Below, in pieces: positions 1-6,755 of a stretch of DNA of 14,446 nt. Position 1 is the first letter of the stretch, and each line of letters starts with the position of its first letter. The position numbers and the translations under genes were made by a program. Below the pieces are notes generated by a model that saw only the letters and a program-made list of their open reading frames with translations, had not been told where the DNA came from and searched no databases. The stretch covers positions 1 through 14,446 of the forward strand of contig CAJXAS010000023.1 in NCBI GenBank assembly GCA_913050305.1, given 5' to 3'. Origin of the DNA: an uncultured Polaribacter sp. (GTDB lineage Bacteria > Bacteroidota > Bacteroidia > Flavobacteriales > Flavobacteriaceae).

Positions 1-296
1 AATTAGTGGCCGGAATTGATGTAACTCCTTTTAAGAACGCCTTTTTTAACTTTACTTATAGAAATGTTGGTGAAAGAACAATTTTTGATAGATATGGTTC
101 TTTTGGAACTGCAGGAGAGAACGTTGTTTTAGAAGACTATCAAGTATTAGATTTTATGGCAAATTATACAGTATTAGAAGATACAGTCACCTTTTTTGTT
201 GCTGCTACAAATCTTTTAAACGAAGATTATGATGATATTTTTGGATATGAAACCAGAGGAAGAAATTATAAAGTAGGAATAAGATTACAATTTTAG
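1..296 (+). CDS. TonB-dependent receptor, C-terminal fragment (5' end outside window)
   Basis: This is the last ~97 residues of an outer-membrane TonB-dependent receptor; the reading frame is open to the window edge, with the first full codon at position 3, so the GTG at 6 is not a start. The visible part alternates hydrophobic and polar residues as transmembrane beta-strands do, has the NLLNEDYDDIFGYETRGRNY segment typical of the penultimate strands of these receptors (compare NLFNEDY in relatives), and ends in the aromatic LQF that the BAM complex recognises. The wording of the last strands resembles Bacteroidetes receptors annotated as BtuB-like (vitamin B12), but the plug domain and TonB box are missing, so the substrate cannot be assigned. 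The gene ends at a terminator at 336-369 shared with the convergent gene downstream. Confidence 0.85.
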   Translation, partial: LVAGIDVTPFKNAFFNFTYRNVGERTIFDRYGSFGTAGENVVLEDYQVLDFMANYTVLEDTVTFFVAATNLLNEDYDDIFGYETRGRNYKVGIRLQF

Positions 297-335
297 ATAG
301 GGAAGAAGGCTTAAAAGAAGAAGAAAAAAGAGAAG

Positions 336-369
336 AACTCCATTTGTGAATTTACAAATGGAGTTTTTT
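336..369. terminator. Bidirectional intrinsic terminator
   Basis: A perfect 12-bp stem, AACTCCATTTGT (336-347) with ACAAATGGAGTT (354-365), encloses a 6-nt loop and is followed by a T-run to 369. On the left it is preceded by a purine/A-rich tract (311-337), giving a U-rich tail on the minus strand as well. It lies between the receptor gene end (296) and the end of the minus-strand gene (371), so it can serve both convergent units. Confidence 0.85.
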
Positions 370-370
370 A

Positions 371-883
371 TTATAGTATGTTACGAACTTCGTTTTTAAT
401 AAAATCGATAGCAGTTTCTGTTGGTGGTAAAGTTTTAGAATAATCTATTAAAACACTTTCACGAAAACTATTTGCCGAATTAGAATTTCCTGCGACTTGT
501 TTTAACTTATTAGTAATGGCGTTTTTAGCAGCACAAATTGCTGTCCAAGTATCCTCAGAAATATAAATTTGTTGTACTAAATTGTGCTCAAATTCTTGAT
601 CTATATTTGCAATAAGTAATTGTAAATAATCATTTGTGTCTTCAGATATTGGCGGAATACGTATTAACATCTTTACAGGGTTTATTCGATCGCAGAAGAG
701 CAATAAACGCTCACAAGCCTTTAATTTAATAGGTAATGATTCTTTTTTTTGTTGTGTTAATATTTCTAATTTTTTTTCATAACCTTTATTGTTAATAAAA
801 CCATTAAACATATAGTAAGCAACCAAACCAGTAACCGCAGCAGGTAAAATATATGCAATACTCTCTAAAATTTTATCTTCCAT
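371..883 (-). CDS. Conserved small membrane-anchored protein of unknown function
   Basis: A 170-residue protein with one hydrophobic segment near the N-terminus (about residues 7-30, rich in Ile, Ala, Val and Tyr), then a soluble, mostly helical domain of about 135 residues. This suggests an inner-membrane anchor with a cytoplasmic domain; there is no signal-peptidase site. The pattern of an N-terminal membrane segment, a PIKLKACERLLLFCDRI helix and the EFEHNLVQQIYIS motif resembles an uncharacterised Bacteroidetes family (I believe the one called DUF7935, but I cannot confirm the number). The start ATG at 883 sits just behind a perfect -7 element on the same strand (901-908), giving a very short leader. 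It is transcribed divergently from the helicase gene and convergently to the receptor gene. No function can be assigned. Confidence 0.75.
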   Translation of the reverse strand: MEDKILESIAYILPAAVTGLVAYYMFNGFINNKGYEKKLEILTQQKKESLPIKLKACERLLLFCDRINPVKMLIRIPPISEDTNDYLQLLIANIDQEFEHNLVQQIYISEDTWTAICAAKNAITNKLKQVAGNSNSANSFRESVLIDYSKTLPPTETAIDFIKNEVRNIL

Positions 884-900
884 GTTTAATTATTAGATAG

Positions 901-908
901 CAAATGTA
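901..908 (-). promoter_or_regulatory. Bacteroidetes-type -7 box for the minus-strand gene
   Basis: Read on the minus strand this is TACATTTG, a perfect match to the Bacteroidetes -7 consensus TAnnTTTG. The expected transcription start is about 12 nt before the ATG at 883. No clear TTG -33 element is visible at the expected distance. Confidence 0.55.
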
Positions 909-1010
909 CTTTTTTTAAGTGAAAAACTTGTGAATAAAAAAATAGCAATCAATTCTTTATAACCGTTAGAATTCATAAATTTACTTTTTCATACTTCAAA
1001 AAAATATCTC

Positions 1011-3332
1011 TTGAATAGTTACTTAGATTCTTTAAACGAAGCCCAAAAGCAAGCAGTTTTACAAAAAGATGGTCCAATGATTATCATTGCTGGAGCCGGC
1101 TCTGGTAAAACACGTGTTTTAACCTATAGAATTGCTCATTTAATGAAGCAAGGGGTAGATTCGTTTAATATTTTATCGCTTACGTTTACCAATAAAGCTG
1201 CTAAAGAAATGAAAGCTAGGATTGCTTCGGTAGTGGGTGCGAGCGAGGCAAAAAATCTTTGGATGGGAACTTTTCACTCCGTTTTTGCACGCATTTTGCG
1301 TTCAGAAGCAGACAAATTAGGTTTTCCTTCAAATTTCACAATTTATGATACACAAGACTCTGTTCGTTTAATTAGTTCTATTATTAAAGAGTTGGGTTTA
1401 GATAAAGAAAGGTATAAACCGAAACAGATTTTAGGTAGAATTTCTTCATTTAAAAATAGTTTAGTTACCGTTAGGGCATATCATAACAATGCAGACTTAC
1501 AAGAAGCAGATTTACATGCAAGCAGACCTAAAGTTGGTGAGATTTACAAACACTATGTAGACCGCTGTTTTAAAGCTGGGGCAATGGACTTTGATGATTT
1601 ATTATTAAGAACCAACGAGTTATTGGCTCGTTTTCCAGAAACACTAGCTAAATACCAAGATCGTTTTAGATATATTATGGTAGATGAGTATCAAGATACC
1701 AATCACTCTCAATATATCATTGTTAGAGCTTTGGCAGATAAGTTTGGTAATATTTGTGTGGTTGGAGATGATTCTCAAAGTATCTATAGTTTTAGAGGAG
1801 CAAACATTCAAAACATATTAAATTTCCAGAAAGATTACCCAGATGTAAAAACTTTTAAATTAGAACAGAATTACAGATCTACAAGTAATATTGTGAATGC
1901 TGCGAACTCTGTAATCGCCAAAAATAAAACAAAGTTAGACAAAGAAGTTTGGACTTCCAATGATGCCGGAGAAGCAATTAATGTAATGCGAACCATATCA
2001 GATGGAGAAGAAGGTAGGTTTGTAGCACAATCTATTTGGGAAAACCAGATGAATCATCAATTAACTTCTGATAGTTTTTGTGTCTTATATAGAACAAATT
2101 CGCAATCTAGAGCAATTGAAGATGCGCTTCGTAAAAAAGGAATTGATTACAAAATTTATGGAGGGATTTCATTCTATCAAAGAAAAGAAATTAAAGATAT
2201 TTTATCTTATTTACGCATCTTAATTAACCCGAATGATGAGGAAGCTTTAAAAAGAATTATCAACTACCCTGCTCGTGGAATTGGAGCAACAACCATTGAT
2301 AAATTAACAATAGCTGCAAATCATTATAAAAAATCAATTTTCGATGTTTTAAAATATATTGATAAAATTGATTTAAAAATAAATTCTGGAACAAAAAGTA
2401 AGCTTCAGAATTTTATGAATATGATGCTAAGCCTTCAGATAGAATCGCAAACCAAGAATGCATTTGAGATTGCAGAAATTGTTGTAAAACAGGCACAATT
2501 AATTAAAGATTTAGAGAAAGACGGAACACCAGAAGCGGTAAGTAAAGTAGAAAATGTTCAAGAATTATTAAACGGAATTAAAGATTTTATTACCGATAAA
2601 ATAGAACAAGGAGAGGATGCTTCTTTAACTTCTTTCTTAGAAGATGTTGCTTTGGCTACAGATTTCGATTCAGAAAAAAACGATGACAAACCAACGGTTT
2701 CTTTAATGACTATTCACCAGTCTAAAGGGTTGGAATATTTATATGTGTATGTAGTTGGTTTAGAAGAAAATTTATTTCCTTCTGCTATGAGTATGAGCAC
2801 CAGAAGTGAATTAGAAGAAGAACGTAGATTGTTTTATGTAGCATTAACTAGAGCAGAAAAAGTAGCATATTTAACCTATGCGCAAACCCGATACAGATGG
2901 GGAAAACTTGTTGATGCAGAACCTAGTAGGTTCTTAGAAGAAATAGACAATCAATATTTGCATTATATTACACCTAAGGTACCAGAGCCTTCTATAAATA
3001 GATTTGTAGATAAAAGTATTTTTGATGACGCTCCTAAGGGGATTCGTTTTCAGAAACCGATTCAGCGAAAAAAAATGGAACGTGATATTTCTAAAAAGAA
3101 AGAAATAATTGTTCCTAAAAATTTAAAGAAGATTTCTCAGGTTACGCCAAAAATGAATCTTTTTGATGGAGATATTATTACCGGAAATATTGTTGAACAC
3201 AATAGATTTGGAACAGGAACTGTGATAGGTATTGAAGGTAAGGGGCCAGATAAAAAAGCAGAAATTCAATTTGCAACTGCAGGAAAGAAGAAATTATTAC
3301 TACAATTTGCTAAATTAAAAGTGATTGGTTAA
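1011..3332 (+). CDS. UvrD/PcrA-family 3'-5' DNA helicase (TTG start)
   Basis: A superfamily 1A ATP-dependent helicase of 773 residues, normal for PcrA/UvrD, which unwinds DNA in excision repair, mismatch repair and replication-fork upkeep. All motifs are present in order: Q motif (LNEAQKQAVL, 8-17), Walker A (AGAGSGKT, 27-34), motif Ia (LTFTNKAAKEM, 57-67), motif II VDEYQDTN (224-231), motif III GDDSQSIYSFRGA (252-264), motif IV QNYRS (286-290), motif V (TIHQSKGLE, 567-575) and motif VI (EERRLFYVALTRAEK, 603-617). A basic linker leads to a C-terminal beta-barrel-like domain (about 725-773, GTGTVIGIEG...) like the RNA-polymerase-binding domain of PcrA. The start must be TTG 1011: the frame holds no ATG back to the stop at 960-962, and the first internal ATG (residue 23) would remove the Q motif. 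A weak -7-like TAAATTTA lies at 976-983. The gene appears monocistronic. Confidence 0.95.
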   Translation: MNSYLDSLNEAQKQAVLQKDGPMIIIAGAGSGKTRVLTYRIAHLMKQGVDSFNILSLTFTNKAAKEMKARIASVVGASEAKNLWMGTFHSVFARILRSEADKLGFPSNFTIYDTQDSVRLISSIIKELGLDKERYKPKQILGRISSFKNSLVTVRAYHNNADLQEADLHASRPKVGEIYKHYVDRCFKAGAMDFDDLLLRTNELLARFPETLAKYQDRFRYIMVDEYQDTNHSQYIIVRALADKFGNICVVGDDSQSIYSFRGANIQNILNFQKDYPDVKTFKLEQNYRSTSNIVNAANSVIAKNKTKLDKEVWTSNDAGEAINVMRTISDGEEGRFVAQSIWENQMNHQLTSDSFCVLYRTNSQSRAIEDALRKKGIDYKIYGGISFYQRKEIKDILSYLRILINPNDEEALKRIINYPARGIGATTIDKLTIAANHYKKSIFDVLKYIDKIDLKINSGTKSKLQNFMNMMLSLQIESQTKNAFEIAEIVVKQAQLIKDLEKDGTPEAVSKVENVQELLNGIKDFITDKIEQGEDASLTSFLEDVALATDFDSEKNDDKPTVSLMTIHQSKGLEYLYVYVVGLEENLFPSAMSMSTRSELEEERRLFYVALTRAEKVAYLTYAQTRYRWGKLVDAEPSRFLEEIDNQYLHYITPKVPEPSINRFVDKSIFDDAPKGIRFQKPIQRKKMERDISKKKEIIVPKNLKKISQVTPKMNLFDGDIITGNIVEHNRFGTGTVIGIEGKGPDKKAEIQFATAGKKKLLLQFAKLKVIG

Positions 3333-3440
3333 AAATCATTTAGAAATATAAAAATAAATTCTTATTTTGCAACTTTAAAGAACTACAGCAGTAAAGACTA
3401 TAATTCTTAAAATTCTTAAGAATACTTCAAAAATAAACAA

Positions 3441-4094
3441 ATGACATTCGATTTAGAATACAATTCAGAAAGACCATTAATGATTATCCCAGAATACGGG
3501 AGACATATACAAAAACTAGTAGACCATTGTTTGGCTTTAGAAACTAAAGAAGAGCGCGATAAAATGGCAAAAGCCATTGTAGATGTAATGGGTAATTTAC
3601 AACCGCATTTGCGAGATGTTCCAGATTTTAAACACAAGCTTTGGGATCAGTTGTACATTATGGCAGATTTTAAACTAGATGTAGAATCTCCATATCCTCA
3701 GCCATCTAAAGAAGAGCTGCAAGAAAAGCCAGAAGGGTTGCCATATCCGAAATCTGCATCTAGATACCGTTATTATGGTAACAATATTCAAACAATGATA
3801 GACATCGCTTTAAGCTGGGAAGATGGCGACAAAAAAGAAGCATTGGTTTTTACAATTGCAAATCACATGAAAAAATGTTATTTGAATTGGAATAAAGATA
3901 CCGTTGATGATGCTGTGATTTTTAAACATTTATTTGATTTATCTGATGGTAAATTAGATTTAAGAGAAACAGAAGAGGCACTTTCTGAAACGAAGAATCT
4001 ATTGAGAAAAAGAAATTCTCAAGGTCAGAATAATGCAAAAACGGCCTACAAGAAACCACAACATAACAATCAAAATAAAAATAGAAAAAGATAA
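3441..4094 (+). CDS. DUF4290 family protein
   Basis: A 217-residue soluble protein that I recognise as the Bacteroidetes-specific DUF4290 family from its start (MTFDLEYNSERPLMIIPEYG), the KLWDQLYIMADF segment near residue 70 and the YRYYGNNIQTMI motif near residue 110. It has no signal peptide or membrane segment. The last ~30 residues are a basic, Asn/Gln/Lys-rich tail that looks disordered and could bind nucleic acid, though this is inference. The function of the family is unknown. murA starts 6 bp after its stop, so the two are very probably co-transcribed; this pairing is common in flavobacteria as far as I recall. The leader (3370-3440) has an imperfect -7 box (TATTTTG at 3363-3369) and a 12-bp palindrome ATTCTTAAGAAT at 3412-3423. 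Confidence 0.88.
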   Translation: MTFDLEYNSERPLMIIPEYGRHIQKLVDHCLALETKEERDKMAKAIVDVMGNLQPHLRDVPDFKHKLWDQLYIMADFKLDVESPYPQPSKEELQEKPEGLPYPKSASRYRYYGNNIQTMIDIALSWEDGDKKEALVFTIANHMKKCYLNWNKDTVDDAVIFKHLFDLSDGKLDLRETEEALSETKNLLRKRNSQGQNNAKTAYKKPQHNNQNKNRKR

Positions 4095-4100
4095 GAGTCT

Positions 4101-5411
4101 ATGGCATCATTTAAAATTGAAGGCGGTCATAAATTAAACGGAACTATTACTCCGCAAGGAGCAAAAAATGAAGTTTTGCAAATTCTTTGTGCTGTTTTGT
4201 TAACTCCAGAAAGAGTTGTAGTAAATAACGTTCCAGATATTATTGATGTAAATAAATTAATATTTATTCTTGGAGAACTAGGTGTAAAAGTTGAAAAATT
4301 AAGCAGCAGTTCTTATGCTTTTACGGCAGATGAGGTGAATTTAAAGTATTTAGAATCAGCAGATTTTAAAAAAGATGGTAGTTCTTTAAGAGGTTCTATT
4401 ATGATTGTTGGTCCATTATTAGCTCGTTTTGGAAAAGGATATATTCCACGTCCAGGAGGAGATAAAATTGGTCGCAGGCGTTTAGATACTCATTTTGAAG
4501 GCTTTATAAGGTTAGGTGCAAAGTTTAGATACAATAAAGAAGATTCTTTTTATGGAGTAGAAGCAGAAGAGTTACACGGAGTTGAAATGTTATTAGATGA
4601 AGCTTCTGTAACAGGTACAGCTAATATTTTAATGGCAGCTGTTTTAGCTACAGGAACTACAAAAATTTACAACGCGGCTTGTGAACCTTACATTCAACAA
4701 TTATCTAAGATGTTGAATTCTATGGGTGCTAAAATCTCTGGAGTTGGTTCTAATTTATTAATTATTGAAGGAGTAAAATCTTTAGGAGGTTGCGAACACA
4801 GAGTATTACCAGATATGATTGAAATTGGGTCTTGGATTGGCGTTGCAGTAATGACGCGTTCTGAGTTAACAATTAAAGATGTTAGTTGGGAGAACTTAGG
4901 TCAAATACCTAATGTATTTAGAAAACTAGGAATTCAATTAGAGAAAAGAGGAGATGATATTTACATTCCAGAGCAAGAATCTTACGAAATTCAAAATTAC
5001 ATTGATGGTTCTGTTTTAACGGTTGCAGATGCACCTTGGCCTGGTTTTACGCCAGATTTATTAAGCATTGTTTTAGTCATAGCAACCCAAGCAAAAGGAA
5101 CAGTGTTAATTCACCAAAAAATGTTTGAAAGCAGATTGTTTTTTGTAGATAAATTAATCGATATGGGTGCAAAAGTTATTTTATGTGACCCACATAGAGC
5201 AACGGTAATAGGAATGGATTTTGAGAGCTCTTTAAAAGCTACTAAAATGACTTCACCAGATATTAGAGCAGGTATTTCTTTACTAATAGCAGCCTTATCT
5301 GCAAAAGGAACTTCTGTTATTAACAATATAGAACAAATAGATAGAGGGTATGAGAATATAGAAGCCCGTTTAAAATCTATTGGCGCAAAAATTGAAAGAG
5401 TAGAAAGTTAA
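4101..5411 (+). CDS. murA: UDP-N-acetylglucosamine 1-carboxyvinyltransferase MurA
   Basis: MurA transfers the enolpyruvyl group of PEP to UDP-GlcNAc, the first committed step of peptidoglycan synthesis in the cytoplasm. The protein is 436 residues, slightly longer than the usual ~420. The substrate-binding Lys22-Asn23 pair lies in the segment QGAKNE, and the flexible catalytic loop is at about 117-130 (RPGGDKIGRRRLDT). In that loop Asp121 takes the place of the Cys115 of E. coli MurA. This Cys is the residue alkylated by fosfomycin; natural Asp variants in mycobacteria and chlamydiae are active and fosfomycin-insensitive. Other conserved parts are present: SVTGTANILMA (169-179), LPDMIEIGSW (236-245) and the C-terminal DRGYENIE segment. 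It follows the DUF4290 gene by 6 bp, and no promoter is visible in the gap. MurA rather than AroA is clear from the GAKNE and DMIEIG motifs. Confidence 0.96.
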   Translation: MASFKIEGGHKLNGTITPQGAKNEVLQILCAVLLTPERVVVNNVPDIIDVNKLIFILGELGVKVEKLSSSSYAFTADEVNLKYLESADFKKDGSSLRGSIMIVGPLLARFGKGYIPRPGGDKIGRRRLDTHFEGFIRLGAKFRYNKEDSFYGVEAEELHGVEMLLDEASVTGTANILMAAVLATGTTKIYNAACEPYIQQLSKMLNSMGAKISGVGSNLLIIEGVKSLGGCEHRVLPDMIEIGSWIGVAVMTRSELTIKDVSWENLGQIPNVFRKLGIQLEKRGDDIYIPEQESYEIQNYIDGSVLTVADAPWPGFTPDLLSIVLVIATQAKGTVLIHQKMFESRLFFVDKLIDMGAKVILCDPHRATVIGMDFESSLKATKMTSPDIRAGISLLIAALSAKGTSVINNIEQIDRGYENIEARLKSIGAKIERVES

Positions 5412-5481
5412 AAAATAATTACTGCAAAAAATTGAAAAGAAGAAAAAGGTTTTATTAATTTATTAATTAAACTTTCATTAA

Positions 5482-6033
5482 ATGTTACGAAATTTATATA
5501 ATGAACAATGGAAAGATATTCAATTTGATGAAATTATTTCTTTAGCAGAAAAGTTTAAAATTTCTAACTATGGTAGAGTTATTAGCTATAAGGATGATGC
5601 AGAATTTCTCAAAAAAAAATCGTTTATAAACGGTTATGAAACTATTTCTTTAAAGCAAAAAGTAAATAAGAAATTTACCAATAGATATGTTCATAAAATC
5701 GTTGCACAGCATTTTTTGAAAAAAGAAAATGACCAACAAGTGTATGTAATCCATTTAGATTATGATAAAAATAATAATAAAGTAGAAAATTTAAAATGGA
5801 CTTCCAAAAGAGAAAAAGAATTGCATCAATTTAGCAATCCTACTTGGGACGAAATTATGAAGAATAAAAAGAAAGGTAACGCCAAGTTAACAGAATATAA
5901 AGTAAAGATAATAAAGCGTCAATTAAAAAATAATAGAACCAGAATTACAATGATTGCTAAACGTTTTGGAGTATCAGACATGCAAATACATAGAATAAAG
6001 TCAGGTGAAAACTGGGGAGACGTTTCTGAATAA
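5482..6033 (+). CDS. HNH endonuclease-like protein with NUMOD4-type N-terminus and C-terminal HTH
   Basis: A 183-residue basic protein built like free-standing homing-type endonucleases. Residues 8-48 (NEQWKDI, then FKISNYGRVISY) match the NUMOD4 DNA-binding motif. Residues 69-110 form an HNH_3-like core: YVHKIVAQHF, then VIHLDYDKNNNKVENLKW, with His71, His91, Asn97/98 and Asn103 in place for metal binding and catalysis. The C-terminus (about 133-180: NAKLTEYKVKIIKRQL, then IAKRFGVSDMQIHRIKSG) is a helix-turn-helix often fused to such enzymes. By family it should bind and nick or cut DNA, but this is not shown; it could be domesticated. It lies 70 bp after murA with no obvious promoter or terminator between them and ends just before a strong hairpin (6057-6086). 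No intron or intein is visible around it. Confidence 0.85.
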   Translation: MLRNLYNEQWKDIQFDEIISLAEKFKISNYGRVISYKDDAEFLKKKSFINGYETISLKQKVNKKFTNRYVHKIVAQHFLKKENDQQVYVIHLDYDKNNNKVENLKWTSKREKELHQFSNPTWDEIMKNKKKGNAKLTEYKVKIIKRQLKNNRTRITMIAKRFGVSDMQIHRIKSGENWGDVSE

Positions 6034-6056
6034 AATTGAAGTGAAATAAAGTATAT

Positions 6057-6086
6057 AAAATAGTGTCAGTTTGACACTATTTTTTT
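6057..6086 (+). terminator. Strong palindrome: terminator and/or operator before grpE
   Basis: The core is TAGTGTCAGTTTGACACTA (6061-6079), an 8-bp perfect inverted repeat with a 3-nt spacer. It extends to 12 bp by A 6057-6060 pairing with T 6080-6083, and a T-run reaches 6086. As RNA it is a good intrinsic terminator for the upstream murA-endonuclease transcript. As DNA it is centred about 45 bp before the predicted start of grpE transcription, right beside the sigma-54 element, so it could also be a protein-binding operator. Both roles are possible. Confidence 0.75.
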
Positions 6087-6087
6087 G

Positions 6088-6104
6088 TTGGCAACATTTT
6101 TGCA
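6088..6104 (+). promoter_or_regulatory. Sigma-54 type (-24/-12) promoter of grpE-dnaJ
   Basis: The sequence TTGGCAACATTTTTGCA matches the sigma-54 consensus YTGGCACGnnnnTTGCW at nearly every key place. The GG of the -24 element (6090-6091) and the GC of the -12 element (6102-6103) are exactly 12 bp apart, as required. The predicted start is near 6115, giving a leader of about 24 nt before the grpE ATG at 6139. A housekeeping -7 match is weaker here (CATTTTTG, 6096-6102 region, one mismatch), so dual use cannot be excluded. An activator gene is not present in the window. Confidence 0.6.
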
Positions 6105-6138
6105 AATAGAGGATAGACAATTTAATGATTACAACGAA

Positions 6139-6687
6139 ATGAGTAAGAAAGATAAAATAGAGCAGGAAGAAATAATAAATGAACAAGAAACGGTTCAAGT
6201 AGAAGAAAATCAAGAAGTTGAAGTGGAAGCTGTGAAAGAAGAGCCAACTCCAGAAGAACTTATTCAAGCATCAAATGACAAGTTTTTACGTTTATTTGCA
6301 GAGTTTGAAAACTATAAAAAAAGAACAACTAAAGAAAGAATTGAGTTATTTAAAACTGCAGGGCAAGAAGTAATGACATCTTTACTGCCAGTTGTAGATG
6401 ATTTCGAGCGTGCTTTGTCACATATTGAAGAAAACAAAGAAACAGCAGAATTAAAAAAAGGTGTTGAATTAATTTACCAGAAATTTTACAATACTTTAGA
6501 ATTAAAAGGATTGTCAAAAGTGGAAACAAGAGCTGGTGATGCTTTTGATGCTGAGTTTCACGAGGCAATTACTCAAATTCCTGCACCATCAGATGATTTA
6601 AAAGGGAAGGTAATAGATTGTATCGAAAAAGGATATAAGTTAGGAGATAAAATTATTAGATACCCTAAAGTGGTTATCGGACAATAA
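6139..6687 (+). CDS. grpE: Nucleotide exchange factor GrpE
   Basis: GrpE releases ADP from DnaK and so drives substrate release in the cytoplasmic DnaK-DnaJ-GrpE cycle. The protein is 182 residues, normal for the family. Residues 1-38 are a Glu-rich disordered arm, residues about 40-90 the long dimerising helix (including FLRLFAEFENYKKRTTKER), residues about 90-125 the short helices (SLLPVVDDFERAL), and the C-terminal beta domain carries FDAEFHEAI and ends in KIIRYPKVVIGQ, the typical GrpE end. I chose ATG 6139 although the frame is open from 6085, because 6085 falls inside the T-run and upstream promoter, and the extra residues are not GrpE-like. It is followed by dnaJ after 68 bp in the same direction, and the pair is probably one sigma-54-driven operon. 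Confidence 0.95.
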   Translation: MSKKDKIEQEEIINEQETVQVEENQEVEVEAVKEEPTPEELIQASNDKFLRLFAEFENYKKRTTKERIELFKTAGQEVMTSLLPVVDDFERALSHIEENKETAELKKGVELIYQKFYNTLELKGLSKVETRAGDAFDAEFHEAITQIPAPSDDLKGKVIDCIEKGYKLGDKIIRYPKVVIGQ

Positions 6688-6698
6688 AAAAATACAAC

Positions 6699-6736
6699 TA
6701 ATAGTTTACGGTTACTAATAATAATAGTTCACTGTT
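6699..6736 (+). repeat. Imperfect direct repeat in the grpE-dnaJ spacer
   Basis: TAATAGTTTACGGTT (6699-6713) is followed by TAATAGTTCACTGTT (6722-6736), identical at 12 of 15 places with an 8-bp gap. It fills most of the 68-bp spacer between the two chaperone genes. It could be a remnant of a short dispersed intergenic repeat or a binding site; no promoter consensus is clear. Confidence 0.5.
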
Positions 6737-6755
6737 TGTTGACAATTGAAAGAAC

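Noticed and set aside
6..296. GTG at 6 as start of a complete 96-residue gene
   Set aside because: The frame is open to the window edge and the product is clearly the C-terminal strands of a much longer TonB-dependent receptor.
6085..6138. Upstream TTG start for grpE
   Set aside because: It would begin in the terminator T-run and translate through the promoter; the added residues are not GrpE-like and ATG 6139 gives the normal family start.
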